A DNA stretch of 64,000 bases from Bradyrhizobium glycinis (GTDB lineage Bacteria; Pseudomonadota; Alphaproteobacteria; Rhizobiales; Xanthobacteraceae), in assembly GCF_016031655.1 (NCBI RefSeq), contig NZ_JACCHQ010000001.1, positions 744,001 to 808,000 on the forward strand, given 5' to 3'. Shown here one piece after another: positions 46,116 to 55,154 of the stretch. The stretch's first letter is position 1. Every line of letters starts with the position of its first letter. Under the pieces are notes generated by a model that made no database searches, was not told the DNA's origin, and worked only from the letters and a program-made list of their open reading frames with translations. The translations under genes and the position numbers were made by a program.

Positions 46116-46355
46116 TCAGCGAATGACGTAGGGCAACAGGCCCAGGAAGCGCGCGCGCTTGATGGCGCGGGCGAGCTCACGCTGCTTCTTCGCGGACACC
46201 GCGGTGATGCGGCTCGGCACGATCTTGCCGCGCTCGGAGACGTAACGCATCAGCAACTTGGAGTCCTTGTAGTCGATCTTCGGAGCATTGGCGCCCGTGA
46301 ACGGGCAGCTCTTGCGACGACGGAAAAACGGACGACGTGCACCAGCTTCAGCCAT
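46116..46355 (-). CDS. rpsR: 30S ribosomal protein S18
   Basis: The 79-residue protein contains [67 protein letters not shown], the S18 core. It starts 5 nt after the rpsF stop and forms the S6:S18 heterodimer on 16S rRNA. Confidence 0.97.
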   Translation of the reverse strand: MAEAGARRPFFRRRKSCPFTGANAPKIDYKDSKLLMRYVSERGKIVPSRITAVSAKKQRELARAIKRARFLGLLPYVIR

Positions 46356-46360
46356 TGGTC

Positions 46361-46828
46361 TTACTCCCCATCCGTGGTTTCAGCTTCATCGCGCGGACGG
46401 CGCGGACCGCGATCGCCGCGGAAACCGCCCTCGCGGTCGCCACGGAAGCCGCCTTCACGCTCGCCGCGGAAGCCACCGCCGCGATCGTCACGCTCGCGGT
46501 CGCGGTCGGCCTTGCGCATCATCGCGGACGGGCCTTCCTCGAGCTCCTCGACGCGGACGCTGAGATAGCGGATCACGTCCTCGCTGATGCGCTCCTGGCG
46601 CTCGATCTCGGCGATCGCCGCGGACGGCGCGTCGATGTTGAGCAGCACGAAGTGCGCCTTGCGGTTCTTGTTCATGCGGTAGGTGAGGGAGCGCACGCCC
46701 CAATTCTCGGTCTTGGTGACCTTGCCGCCGAGACCCTCGACGATACCGGTCATCTGCGCAGTCAGCTCTTCGACTTGCTGCGGGCTCGCGTCCTGACGCG
46801 CGAGAAAAACATGCTCGTAAAGAGGCAT
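46361..46828 (-). CDS. rpsF: 30S ribosomal protein S6 with Arg/Gly-repeat tail
   Basis: The 155-residue protein begins [23 protein letters not shown], the S6 fold, and the fold ends near [25 protein letters not shown]-terminal tail of about 50 residues contains three near-copies of REGGFRGD, giving an RGG-like, strongly charged end. ATG 46828 is preceded by GGAAAGGA. The gene heads the rpsF-rpsR-DUF2232-rplI operon. Confidence 0.95.
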   Translation of the reverse strand: MPLYEHVFLARQDASPQQVEELTAQMTGIVEGLGGKVTKTENWGVRSLTYRMNKNRKAHFVLLNIDAPSAAIAEIERQERISEDVIRYLSVRVEELEEGPSAMMRKADRDRERDDRGGGFRGEREGGFRGDREGGFRGDRGPRRPRDEAETTDGE

Positions 46829-47019
46829 GGTCGTCCTTTCCTCATGTTGGCGCATCGCCCGGCGTCAAACCCTTAAGAGGCCTTCGGAAAGGACTCTGGG
46901 ATCAAGCTCAGAAGGCGGAAACACGGGACGACGGGCCGACTGGCCCTGCCACACCAAAATCACGAATGATTTGCTGAGACCGTCCGTTCAGCTCCCGGCC
47001 GGGGTCTGCGGATGGGCGC

Positions 47020-47047
47020 CTTATACGGATTTTGGCCGGCTTTGCAA
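47020..47047 (-). promoter_or_regulatory. Candidate rpsF operon promoter
   Basis: On the minus strand TTGCAA (47042-47047) is followed after 16 nt by TATAAG (47020-47025). It lies about 190 bp before the rpsF ATG, which implies a long 5' leader. Confidence 0.55.
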
Positions 47048-47141
47048 GGTTGGAGGGGCATTTTCAAGCCGAGCCGGGTCCGCCCCTCCGACGGGAGCCA
47101 GACCCCATCCTCAAATACCAAGATTTGGCTTGATCTATTTG

Positions 47142-47158
47142 TTTGTATGACATACAAA
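47142..47158 (+). promoter_or_regulatory. Probable operator of the TetR-desaturase operon
   Basis: TTTGTATGACATACAAA is a perfect 8-bp inverted repeat around a single A. It ends 21 bp before the TetR start codon. Its position fits autorepression of the TetR-desaturase transcript. Confidence 0.7.
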
Positions 47159-47179
47159 TAAATCAGCGAAGAGGTTCCC

Positions 47180-47884
47180 ATGGCGGAAACGTCGGCCGAT
47201 GCGCCGCTCGAGGCGGCAGGCGACCCCAAGCACGCCGCGCGCGCGACGCGCTCGGCCGGCCGCAAGATGCGGTCGCTGCTCCTGGATGCCGCGAGCCCGC
47301 TGTTTCGGGAGCGGGGTCTGTCCGGCACGGCAATCACCGACATCGCGGCCGCCGCGGACGCATTCCCGAGCCAGATCACCTATTACTTCCGCACGAAGGA
47401 GGCGCTGTTCGTCGAATGCGCCTGCCGCGATCTGTTGTACCTGGCGCGCGCCACCGAGCAGGCGGCGCTCAAGGCGCGGACGCCCGGGGAATACACCCAC
47501 GCGCTGGCCGAGACCGTGACGGCGAGCGATTCGGTCGCCTTCTTCGCCGAGGCGCTGACGCTGACGCGGCGTCGCCAGGATCTCGCGCCACTGGTGGAGC
47601 GCACCATCGAGCGCCTGCACAGCGAGGGTGCGCGCGCTTATGCGGGGCAGGTCGAGCGGCACGGCTGGCGCTCGCTGCGGGCGCCCGACGAAAGCTCGCG
47701 GCGCTTCTGGGCGGTCGCGATCGGCGTCATTCTCGAAGGCTATGCGATGGGCCGCTCACCCGAGGCGCTTTGCGCCGAGATGCTGCGCGTCCTGGGCGAG
47801 CAGGCAAAATCCACTGAAGCCACCGGGCGCCTGCGTCTCGTCGAGGCGCGCGAGGCATCCGACCATTCGAATGGAGAGGGTTAG
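47180..47884 (+). CDS. TetR-family regulator of a fatty acid desaturase
   Basis: The 234-residue protein has a TetR helix-turn-helix at about residues 28-75 (SLLLDAASPLFRERGLSGTAITDIAAAADAFPSQITYYFRTKEALFVECA) and a larger C-terminal ligand domain. It is 2 nt upstream of a desaturase gene, so the pair is one operon. DesT- and FadR-type regulators of this fold sense acyl-CoA; that ligand is an inference here. Confidence 0.86.
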   Translation: MAETSADAPLEAAGDPKHAARATRSAGRKMRSLLLDAASPLFRERGLSGTAITDIAAAADAFPSQITYYFRTKEALFVECACRDLLYLARATEQAALKARTPGEYTHALAETVTASDSVAFFAEALTLTRRRQDLAPLVERTIERLHSEGARAYAGQVERHGWRSLRAPDESSRRFWAVAIGVILEGYAMGRSPEALCAEMLRVLGEQAKSTEATGRLRLVEAREASDHSNGEG

Positions 47885-47886
47885 CC

Positions 47887-48912
47887 ATGACCGCGCTTCG
47901 CATGCGTGCCCGCGATTTCCTCACCGATGATCAATTGGCCGAGGTACGCCAGCGCGCGACGTGGAAAGGCGCCGCGCTGATCGCGCACGCCTGGGCGCTG
48001 ATCATTGCAGCCGTCGCGCTGGTCGCGTGGTGGCCCAATCCGCTCACCTATGTCTTCGCCGTCGCCATCATCGGCTCGCGCCAGCTCGGCCTTGCGATCC
48101 TGATGCATGACGGTGCCCATGGCTGCCTGTCCCCCGACGAGAAAACCAATCTGGCGCTGAGCCAGTGGTTCTGCGCCTATCCGCTGTTTGCGGAAACGCG
48201 CAGCTACCGCCGCTATCACCTTCAGCACCATGCGCGCACCCAGCAGGAGGACGACCCCGATCTCGTGCTGTCGGCGCCGTTTCCAATCACCAGGCTGAGC
48301 TACCGCCGCAAGTTCATCCGCGACATCACCGGGCAGACGGGCTATCAGCAGCGCAAGGCGCAGCTGCTCAACGCGCTCGGACCCGCGGACTGGCCGTGGC
48401 GGCAGCGTGCGGCGCATTTCTGGGAGAAGCTCGGCCCGCAATGTGTGGTCAACGGGATCATGTTTGCCGCGTGTGCGGCGGCCCGCGTGTGGTGGGCCTA
48501 TCCGCTGCTCTGGCTGGTGCCGCTATTGACCTGGATGATGGTCATCACCCGCATCCGCAATATCGCCGAGCACGCCGTCGTCCCCGATAGCAGCGACCCC
48601 TTGCGCAACACGCGCACGACGCATGCCAATTTTCTCGAGCGCCTGTTCATCGCGCCGTATTACGTGAACTATCACCTCGAGCATCATCTGTTGTTCTACG
48701 TGCCCTGCTACAATCTGCCCAAGGTGCATCGGCTGCTGAGTGCGAGCCGGTACGCCGATCGCATGGAAGTGCAGCCGAACTATGCTTCGGTGCTGCGGCT
48801 GGCCACGGCAAAGCCGAACCGCGAGGATCGGCCGGGGCAACTCGTCAGCAGTGCGCGCCGCGCGCGAGCAGGTGCCGACGTCGATGCCAACCAGACCGCG
48901 GGCGGGTTTTGA
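47887..48912 (+). CDS. Membrane fatty acid desaturase
   Basis: The 341-residue protein has the three histidine boxes of the FA_desaturase family: HDGAHG (about residue 77), HLQHHARTQ (about 112) and HLEHHLLFYVP (about 260). Two pairs of membrane helices separate the boxes. It would introduce a double bond into an acyl chain or act on a related lipid such as a carotenoid. The upstream TetR gene and the downstream fab cluster fit lipid metabolism. Confidence 0.87.
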   Translation: MTALRMRARDFLTDDQLAEVRQRATWKGAALIAHAWALIIAAVALVAWWPNPLTYVFAVAIIGSRQLGLAILMHDGAHGCLSPDEKTNLALSQWFCAYPLFAETRSYRRYHLQHHARTQQEDDPDLVLSAPFPITRLSYRRKFIRDITGQTGYQQRKAQLLNALGPADWPWRQRAAHFWEKLGPQCVVNGIMFAACAAARVWWAYPLLWLVPLLTWMMVITRIRNIAEHAVVPDSSDPLRNTRTTHANFLERLFIAPYYVNYHLEHHLLFYVPCYNLPKVHRLLSASRYADRMEVQPNYASVLRLATAKPNREDRPGQLVSSARRARAGADVDANQTAGGF

Positions 48913-49085
48913 GGGGGCGCATTCCCCGTTGAATGCTGCTCCAAGTTCCCGTCTCGGCTTGACAGTGCGGCCTCGGACGGTGTCTACGGCCCCCTTTGGA
49001 GCATGATCCGGAACCATGGCCCAAGGCTGGGCGTAATCGGCTGCCGGTTCAGAATAGGGATCATGCCTGACAGCAGGGAGCGCCG

Positions 49086-50045
49086 ATGACGGCTGCATTC
49101 ACATTTCCTGGGCAGGGTTCCCAGGCGGTCGGCATGGGCAAGGCCCTGGCCGACGCTTTTCCGGTGGCGCGCGCCGTATTCGATGAGGTCGATGCCGCAC
49201 TCGGCGAGAAGCTGACGGCCATCATCTGGGAAGGTCCGGCCGAAACCCTCCAGCTCACCGAGAACGCCCAGCCGGCGCTGATGGCGGTGTCCATCGCGAC
49301 CTTGCGCGTGCTCGAGGCCGAGGCTGGTTTTTCCGTGGGGCGAGACGCTGCCTTCGTCGCCGGCCACTCGCTTGGTGAATATTCGGCGCTGGCGGCGGCC
49401 GGCAGCCTGACGGTTTCGGATACCGCGCGTCTGCTTCGCACCCGCGGTCTCGCAATGCAAAAGGCCGTCCCGGTCGGCGCCGGCGCGATGGCCGCGCTGC
49501 TCGGTCTCGACTACGAGGCCGCCATGGAGGTCGCGGGCGAGGCGGCGCAGGGGCAGGTCTGCCAGGCCGCCAACGACAATGGCGGCGGCCAGGTCGTCGT
49601 CTCCGGCGACAAGGCTGCGGTCGATCGCGCCGTCGAGATCGCCAAGGCCAAGGGCGCCAAGCGCGCGATGCTGCTGCCGGTGTCCGCCCCGTTCCATTGC
49701 AAGCTGATGCAGCCGGCTGCGGATGCCATGGCGGAGGCGCTGTCGAAGGTCACGATCAAGGCGCCGGCCGCGCCGCTGGTGTCGAACGTGCTGGCCAGCG
49801 CCATCACCGATCCCGACGAGATCCGCCGCCGCCTGGTCGAGCAGGTCACCGGCACGGTGCGCTGGCGCGAGTCGGTAGCTTACATGGCCGGGCAGGGCGT
49901 CACCCGCTTCTTCGAGATCGGCGCCGGCAAGGTGCTGACGGGTCTCGTCAAGCGCATCGCGGACGGCGCCGTCGGCATTGCGGTCGGCGGCCCGAACGAT
50001 ATTGCCGCCGCCAAGGATGCATTGGCCGCTGCCAAGCAGGCTTAA
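49086..50045 (+). CDS. fabD: Malonyl-CoA:ACP transacylase
   Basis: The 319-residue enzyme has TFPGQGSQAVGMGKAL at the N terminus, the active-site GHSLGEYSAL with Ser near residue 94, and SAPFHCKLMQPAA with the catalytic His. It loads malonyl groups onto ACP. It is the first gene of the fabD-fabG-acpP-fabF cluster. Confidence 0.96.
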   Translation: MTAAFTFPGQGSQAVGMGKALADAFPVARAVFDEVDAALGEKLTAIIWEGPAETLQLTENAQPALMAVSIATLRVLEAEAGFSVGRDAAFVAGHSLGEYSALAAAGSLTVSDTARLLRTRGLAMQKAVPVGAGAMAALLGLDYEAAMEVAGEAAQGQVCQAANDNGGGQVVVSGDKAAVDRAVEIAKAKGAKRAMLLPVSAPFHCKLMQPAADAMAEALSKVTIKAPAAPLVSNVLASAITDPDEIRRRLVEQVTGTVRWRESVAYMAGQGVTRFFEIGAGKVLTGLVKRIADGAVGIAVGGPNDIAAAKDALAAAKQA

Positions 50046-50057
50046 AGGAGTCCATCA

Positions 50058-50795
50058 ATGTTCGATCTGACTGGCCGAAAGGCGCTCGTCACCGGCGCGA
50101 CCGGCGGCATTGGCGGTGCGATCGCGCTGGCGCTGCACGCGCAGGGCGCCACTGTCGCCATATCGGGGACGCGCAAGGAAGTGCTGGACGAGCTTGCCGG
50201 CAAGCTCGGCGAGCGCGCCCACGTGCTGCCCTGCAATCTCTCTAAGGCCGATGAGGTCGAAGCGCTGGTGCCCGCTGCGGAAGCAGCGATGGGCCAGGTT
50301 GACATTCTCATCGCCAATGCCGGCATCACGCGCGACAATCTCTTCGTGCAGCTTCGCGACGAGGACTGGGACGAGGTCATCAACGTCAATCTGACCGCGA
50401 CCTTCCGCCTGGCGCGCGCCGCGACCAAGCTGATGATGCGCAAGCGCTTCGGCCGCATCGTCGCCATCACCTCGGTGGTCGGCGTCACCGGCAATCCCGG
50501 GCAGGGCAATTATACTGCGTCGAAGGCCGGCTTGATCGGCATGATCAAGACGTTAGGGGCCGAATACGCCAAGCGCGGCGTGACCGCGAACTGCATCGCG
50601 CCCGGCTTTATCAAGACGCCGATGACCGATGCGCTCAACGACAAGCAGCGCGAAACGATTCTGACCAAGGTTCCCGCCGCCCGCCTGGGGACGCCCGAGG
50701 ACATCGCGGCGGCGGCCGTCTATCTGAGCTCGAACGAAGCAGCTTACGTCACCGGGCAGACCATCCACGTCAACGGCGGCATGGCCATGATCTGA
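50058..50795 (+). CDS. fabG: 3-oxoacyl-ACP reductase
   Basis: The 245-residue SDR has VTGATGGIGGAIALALHAQG, NAGITRDNLFVQL, the catalytic Ser in ITSVVGVTGNPGQGNY and the YTASKAG pair, and ends VTGQTIHVNGGMAMI. All match FabG. It is 12 nt downstream of fabD. It reduces 3-oxoacyl-ACP with NADPH. Confidence 0.96.
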   Translation: MFDLTGRKALVTGATGGIGGAIALALHAQGATVAISGTRKEVLDELAGKLGERAHVLPCNLSKADEVEALVPAAEAAMGQVDILIANAGITRDNLFVQLRDEDWDEVINVNLTATFRLARAATKLMMRKRFGRIVAITSVVGVTGNPGQGNYTASKAGLIGMIKTLGAEYAKRGVTANCIAPGFIKTPMTDALNDKQRETILTKVPAARLGTPEDIAAAAVYLSSNEAAYVTGQTIHVNGGMAMI

Positions 50796-51107
50796 TGTCT
50801 CGTGCCGCGCCGCCTGTCAGGGCGGTGCGGCATGCGGCAAACGGCCGTTTCCGGAGCGAAATGAGGCTTGTAGTCAAGGCAATTGAAGTATGATAACCGG
50901 ACCTTCAACGGATGGGCAAAGAACGCCATTGCAGGTTTTTGAAACCCTGTATATTGGCGATGCGGAGCCTTTGGCCGTCGTTCGCCGGGGCCTCCATCGG
51001 TTAGGATGGGCCAAATCAAAGTTCGTAAGCGAAGGCAGTCAAACGACCACGACGGCTCGTATCGTCCCGGGGGGTCGGGTCTACAGGGAACAACACGAGG
51101 TTAAGCA
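50796..51107 (+). other. Intergenic region upstream of acpP
   Basis: These 312 bp contain no gene. A 12-bp hairpin TGCCGCGCCGCC/GGCGGTGCGGCA (50804-50833) follows fabG and may end part of its transcript. A promoter-like pair, TTGTAG-N17-TGATAA (50869-50897), would start a separate acpP transcript with a leader of about 200 nt. Confidence 0.5.
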
Positions 51108-51347
51108 ATGAGTGACATTGGCGAGCGGGTTAAGAAGATCGTGGTCGAACACCTTGGTGTTGAACCCGAGAAGGTTGTCGACAACGCGAGCTTCATCGAC
51201 GACCTCGGCGCCGACAGTCTGGATACCGTCGAGCTGGTGATGGCGTTCGAAGAGGAATTCGGTTGCGAGATTCCGGACGACGCTGCGGAAACGATTCTCA
51301 CCGTCGGCGACGCCACGAAGTTTCTCGAGAAGAACGCGAAGAGCTAA
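51108..51347 (+). CDS. acpP: Acyl carrier protein
   Basis: The 79-residue acidic protein has the phosphopantetheine site [11 protein letters not shown] with Ser37, and the family layout of four helices. It carries growing acyl chains during fatty acid synthesis. A 7-bp hairpin GAAGAGC-TAAG-GCTCTTC (51338-51355) overlaps its stop and is followed by AATTT. Confidence 0.98.
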   Translation: MSDIGERVKKIVVEHLGVEPEKVVDNASFIDDLGADSLDTVELVMAFEEEFGCEIPDDAAETILTVGDATKFLEKNAKS

Positions 51348-51355
51348 GGCTCTTC
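51338..51355 (+). terminator. Hairpin at the acpP 3' end
   Basis: GAAGAGC pairs with GCTCTTC around TAAG, which is the acpP stop region. Flanking CGC/GCG can extend the stem. The following AATTT is short, so partial termination is likely and would keep acpP mRNA in excess over fabF. Confidence 0.55.
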
Positions 51356-51455
51356 AATTTCGCGGGGACAACATTGAAACCGGACGGGCCGCTTCGCAGC
51401 GGTCAGCCGGTTTCTTGTTATTGGCCGTGAATCTTTCGATGCGGAGTTTTCGGAT

Positions 51456-52721
51456 ATGAGGCGGGTTGTCGTCACGGGTCTCGGCATGGTCTCGCCACTC
51501 GGCTGTGGCGTCGAGCCGACCTGGAAACGCATCCTCAACGGCGAAAGCGGTGCGCGCAGGATCGAGAGCTTCGATGTCTCCGATCTGCAGACCAAGATCG
51601 CCTGCACGGTCGTGCGCGGCGACGGGTCGAACGACAGCTTCAATCCCGACAAGTGGATGGAGCCGAAGGACCAGCGCAAGGTCGACGACTTCATCATCTT
51701 CGGCATGGCCGCGGCCGGCCAGGCGCTCGACGACGCCAACTGGCATCCCGAGACCGAAGAGGACAAGTGCGCGACCGGCACCATGATCGGCTCCGGCATC
51801 GGCGGCCTCAACGGCATCGCCGATACCGCGATCCTGCTGAAGGAGCGCGGGCCGCGCCGGGTGTCGCCGTTCTTCATTCCGGGCCGCCTGATCAATCTCG
51901 CCTCCGGCTACGTCTCAATCGCGCATGGGCTGAAGGGACCGAACCATTCCGTGGTCACGGCCTGCTCGACCGGCGCGCATGCGGTCGGCGATGCGGCCCG
52001 CCTGATCGCGCTGGGCGATGCCGACGTCATGGTCGCAGGCGGCGCCGAGTCGCCGATCAGCCGCATCGGCATTGCCGGCTTCAACGCCGCGCGCGCGCTC
52101 TCGACTGGTTTCAACGAGACGCCCGAAAAGGCCTCGCGTCCCTACGACAAGGACCGCGACGGCTTCGTGATGGGCGAGGGCGCCGGCGTCCTCGTGCTGG
52201 AGGAGCTGGAGCACGCCAGGCGCCGCGGCGCGAAGATCTATGCCGAGGTGATCGGTTATGGTCTGTCGGGCGATGCCTATCACATCACGTCGCCGTCACC
52301 CGATGGCGATGGCGGCTTCCGCAGCATGTCGGCCGCGCTCAAGCGCGCCGGGCTGACGCCGTCCGATCTCGACTACATCAACGCGCACGGCACCTCGACG
52401 CCGCTCGGCGACGAGATCGAGCTCGGCGCGGTCGAACGTCTGCTCGGCAACGCCGCCTCCAAGGTGGCAATGTCATCGACCAAATCGTCGACCGGCCATC
52501 TGCTCGGGGCGGCCGGTGCGATCGAAGCGATCTTCGCGATTCTGGCGATTCGCGATAATGTCGTGCCGCCGACGATCAATCTCGACAATCCGTCGGTGGA
52601 GACTGCGATCGATCTCGTGCCGCACAAGGCGAAGCAGCGTGAGGTCAACGTCGCGTTGTCGAACTCCTTTGGTTTTGGCGGTACCAATGCGTCGGTGATC
52701 GTCCGGCGCCTAGTCAGTTAG
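51456..52721 (+). CDS. fabF: 3-oxoacyl-ACP synthase II
   Basis: The 421-residue condensing enzyme has the active-site Cys in VTACSTGAH (Cys170), the His in INAHGTSTPLGD and the second His in SSTKSSTGHLLGAAGAIEA. It begins MRRVVVTGLGMVSPLGCGVE. It extends acyl-ACP by two carbons and is important for unsaturated chain elongation. Confidence 0.97.
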   Translation: MRRVVVTGLGMVSPLGCGVEPTWKRILNGESGARRIESFDVSDLQTKIACTVVRGDGSNDSFNPDKWMEPKDQRKVDDFIIFGMAAAGQALDDANWHPETEEDKCATGTMIGSGIGGLNGIADTAILLKERGPRRVSPFFIPGRLINLASGYVSIAHGLKGPNHSVVTACSTGAHAVGDAARLIALGDADVMVAGGAESPISRIGIAGFNAARALSTGFNETPEKASRPYDKDRDGFVMGEGAGVLVLEELEHARRRGAKIYAEVIGYGLSGDAYHITSPSPDGDGGFRSMSAALKRAGLTPSDLDYINAHGTSTPLGDEIELGAVERLLGNAASKVAMSSTKSSTGHLLGAAGAIEAIFAILAIRDNVVPPTINLDNPSVETAIDLVPHKAKQREVNVALSNSFGFGGTNASVIVRRLVS

Positions 52722-52848
52722 TTTGTGTTTGAGACGAATCCACCGTTTTGCCGTATTCGGCGATAGTCATGGACGTGGGCGCGTGCGTTTTTGGCAGGGC
52801 AAGCGATTGTCGGGCCGCGATTGAACCGGCAGGATTCAGGTTGTTTCG

Positions 52849-54132
52849 ATGAGTGAAAGGCCGCCCATTTCACCCAGGAGTCCGCGGGCCGCGCTCGAGC
52901 CCGAGCAACTCCCGCCGCCGCCCAAGCGGTCGGACCGTGCGCGCAATCCGCTCGTCATCGTCGGCAACGCCATCATCACCCTTCTGCTGATCGCCATGCT
53001 TGGCGCCGGCGGCGTCTATTATTACGGCCGCCAGGTGCTCGAGGCGCCCGGACCGCTGAAAGAAGACAAGATCGTCAACATCCCGCAGCGTGCGGGCAAG
53101 CGCGACATCGCCGAGACGCTGAACCGGGAAGGCGTGACCGACGTCAATCCCTGGGTGTTCATCGCCAGCGTCGCCGCGTTGAAGGCGAGCTCGGACCTCA
53201 AGCCGGGTGAGTATTCGTTCCAGAAGAACGCCTCGCTGCGCGACGTCATCGCCACCATCGTCGAGGGCAAGGTGGTGCAGCATGCGGTCACGATTCCGGA
53301 AGGCCTGACCTCCGAGCAGATCGTGGCGCGGCTGTCCGACAACGACATCTTCACCGGCAGCGTGCGCGAGCTGCCGCGCGAAGGCACGCTGCTCCCGGAG
53401 ACCTACAAATTCCCGCGCGGCACCCCGCGCGAGCAGGTGATCCAGCGCATGCAGCAGGCGCACAAGCGCGTGCTCACCGAGATTTGGGAGCGCCGCAACC
53501 CGGACATTCCGGTCAAGACGCCGGAGCAGCTGGTCACGCTGGCCTCCATCATCGAGAAGGAAACCGGCAAGGCGGACGAGCGCAGCCGCGTCGCCGCGGT
53601 GTTCGTCAACCGGCTGAAGCAGCGGATCAAGCTGCAGTCCGATCCGACCATCATCTACGGCCTCGTTGGCGGCAAGGGCACGTTGGGCCGGCCGATCAAG
53701 CGCAGCGAGATCACGCAGCCCTCGCCCTACAACACCTATGTGATCGATGGGCTGCCGCCGGGCCCGATCTCCAATCCGGGCCGCGCCTCGCTGGAGGCCG
53801 CCGCCAACCCGGCCCGCACCCGCGATCTCTATTTCGTCGCCGACGGCACCGGCGGGCACGCCTTCACCGAGACCTACGACGCGCACCAGAAGAACGTCGC
53901 CAAGCTCCGCGCGATGGAGAAGCAGATCCAGAACGACACGGTCGAGCCGGCCGAGGACGCGCAGCCGCCGGCGGCTGCCGCGCCTGGCGCCGCGGACGCG
54001 CCGACCGCGACCACGCCGGCACGGCCCAATCAGCAGAAGAGGCCGCCGGCGGCACGCCCGGCTGGTCCAGCCAATCCCGCACCGGCCCGACAGGGCGCGG
54101 TGCAGGGCTCGCCGCCGGTGGTCCAGCGCTGA
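52849..54132 (+). CDS. mltG: Endolytic peptidoglycan transglycosylase MltG
   Basis: The 427-residue protein has a Pro-rich cytoplasmic start, one membrane helix (NAIITLLLIAMLGAGGVYYYG), a LysM-like segment, and the YceG/MltG catalytic domain with LVTLASIIEKETGKADER and the SEITQPSPYNTYVIDGLPPGPISNPG signature. It ends nascent glycan strands. The C-terminal 75 residues are Pro/Ala-rich and disordered. The position after fabF is common in proteobacteria. Confidence 0.94.
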   Translation: MSERPPISPRSPRAALEPEQLPPPPKRSDRARNPLVIVGNAIITLLLIAMLGAGGVYYYGRQVLEAPGPLKEDKIVNIPQRAGKRDIAETLNREGVTDVNPWVFIASVAALKASSDLKPGEYSFQKNASLRDVIATIVEGKVVQHAVTIPEGLTSEQIVARLSDNDIFTGSVRELPREGTLLPETYKFPRGTPREQVIQRMQQAHKRVLTEIWERRNPDIPVKTPEQLVTLASIIEKETGKADERSRVAAVFVNRLKQRIKLQSDPTIIYGLVGGKGTLGRPIKRSEITQPSPYNTYVIDGLPPGPISNPGRASLEAAANPARTRDLYFVADGTGGHAFTETYDAHQKNVAKLRAMEKQIQNDTVEPAEDAQPPAAAAPGAADAPTATTPARPNQQKRPPAARPAGPANPAPARQGAVQGSPPVVQR

Positions 54133-54263
54133 GCCTTGGTGCAGACCTTCTTGGCGCAGACCAGCTTGCGGGCATTGCGGATTCCACTTTCCGGCAAAAT
54201 AGTCTTAAGATTCGCGTGGCTTGATGGCCTCGCGAATCCCCTGTTCCTGGAGACTCTGAACTG

Positions 54264-55151
54264 ATGGCGCTGTCGTCCATGACCGGCTTTGCGAGAAGCC
54301 ACGGCGCGAGCGGGCCGTACACGTTCGAATGGGAATTGAAGTCGGTCAATGCCAAGGGCTTCGACTTGCGGGTGCGGCTGCCGCAGGGGTTTGACGAGCT
54401 CGAGGCCCATGCCAAGAAGCGCGCGGGCGAGCTGCTCTCGCGTGGCACCGTCTATGCCAATCTCAACGTCAAGCGCACCAACGCCGCCGCCACGGTGCGC
54501 GTCAACGAGGATGTGCTCAACGCGGTGCTGAAGGCCGCGGCGCTGATCTCGGGGAAGGTCGACGCAGTGGCGCCGAGCATCGACGGCCTGCTCGCCATCA
54601 AGGGCGTCGTCGAGGTCGCCGAGCCCGAGGGCAACGAGGAGGAGGATAAGGCGGCGCGCGCCGCGGCCGCCGAGGCCTTCGACAAGGCGCTCGACGAGCT
54701 CGTCGCGATGCGCAAGCGCGAGGGCACTTCGCTCGGGCAGATCCTGACCCAGCGCGTCGACGAGATCGAGCAGCTTGCCAAGAAGGCGGAGGCCGCGCCC
54801 GGCCGCAAGCCGGAGGCGATCAAGGCGAAGCTCGCTGAGCAGATCGCAGCGCTGCTCGACACCTCCGACCGTTTCGACTCCGACCGCCTGATGCAGGAGG
54901 CGATCCTGATCGCGACCAAGGCCGACATCCGCGAGGAGCTCGACCGCATCGCCTCCCACCTCGCGCAGGCGCGCGAGCTGATCGGCAAGGGCGGCCCGAT
55001 CGGGCGCAAGCTGGACTTTCTGGCGCAGGAGTTTCACCGCGAGGTCAACACCTGCTGCTCGAAGTCGAACGACATTGAGCTGACCAACACGGGCCTCGCC
55101 ATGAAGAACGTGGTCGAGCAGTTCCGCGAGCAGGTGCAGAATCTGGAGTGA
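54264..55151 (+). CDS. YicC family endoribonuclease
   Basis: The 295-residue protein has the YicC N-terminal domain (SSMTGFARSHGASGPYTFEWELKSVNAKGFDLRVRLPQGFDELE) and the DUF1732 C-terminal domain ending GRKLDFLAQEFHREVNTCCSKSNDIELTNTGLAMKNVVEQFREQVQNLE. YicC has been described as an RNA endonuclease affecting sRNA levels. It lies directly upstream of gmk, 3 nt apart. Confidence 0.93.
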   Translation: MALSSMTGFARSHGASGPYTFEWELKSVNAKGFDLRVRLPQGFDELEAHAKKRAGELLSRGTVYANLNVKRTNAAATVRVNEDVLNAVLKAAALISGKVDAVAPSIDGLLAIKGVVEVAEPEGNEEEDKAARAAAAEAFDKALDELVAMRKREGTSLGQILTQRVDEIEQLAKKAEAAPGRKPEAIKAKLAEQIAALLDTSDRFDSDRLMQEAILIATKADIREELDRIASHLAQARELIGKGGPIGRKLDFLAQEFHREVNTCCSKSNDIELTNTGLAMKNVVEQFREQVQNLE

Positions 55152-55154
55152 TCG

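Larger units (their letters stand above)
46829..47179 (-). other. rpsF leader and intergenic region
   Basis: This 351-bp gap holds the rpsF promoter at 47020-47047, a predicted leader of about 185 nt, and the TetR operator at 47142-47158. The leader contains the hairpin GGGCC-AGTC-GGCCC (46933-46946). S6:S18 often regulates its own leader, but I could not identify the binding motif. No gene is seen. Confidence 0.45.
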
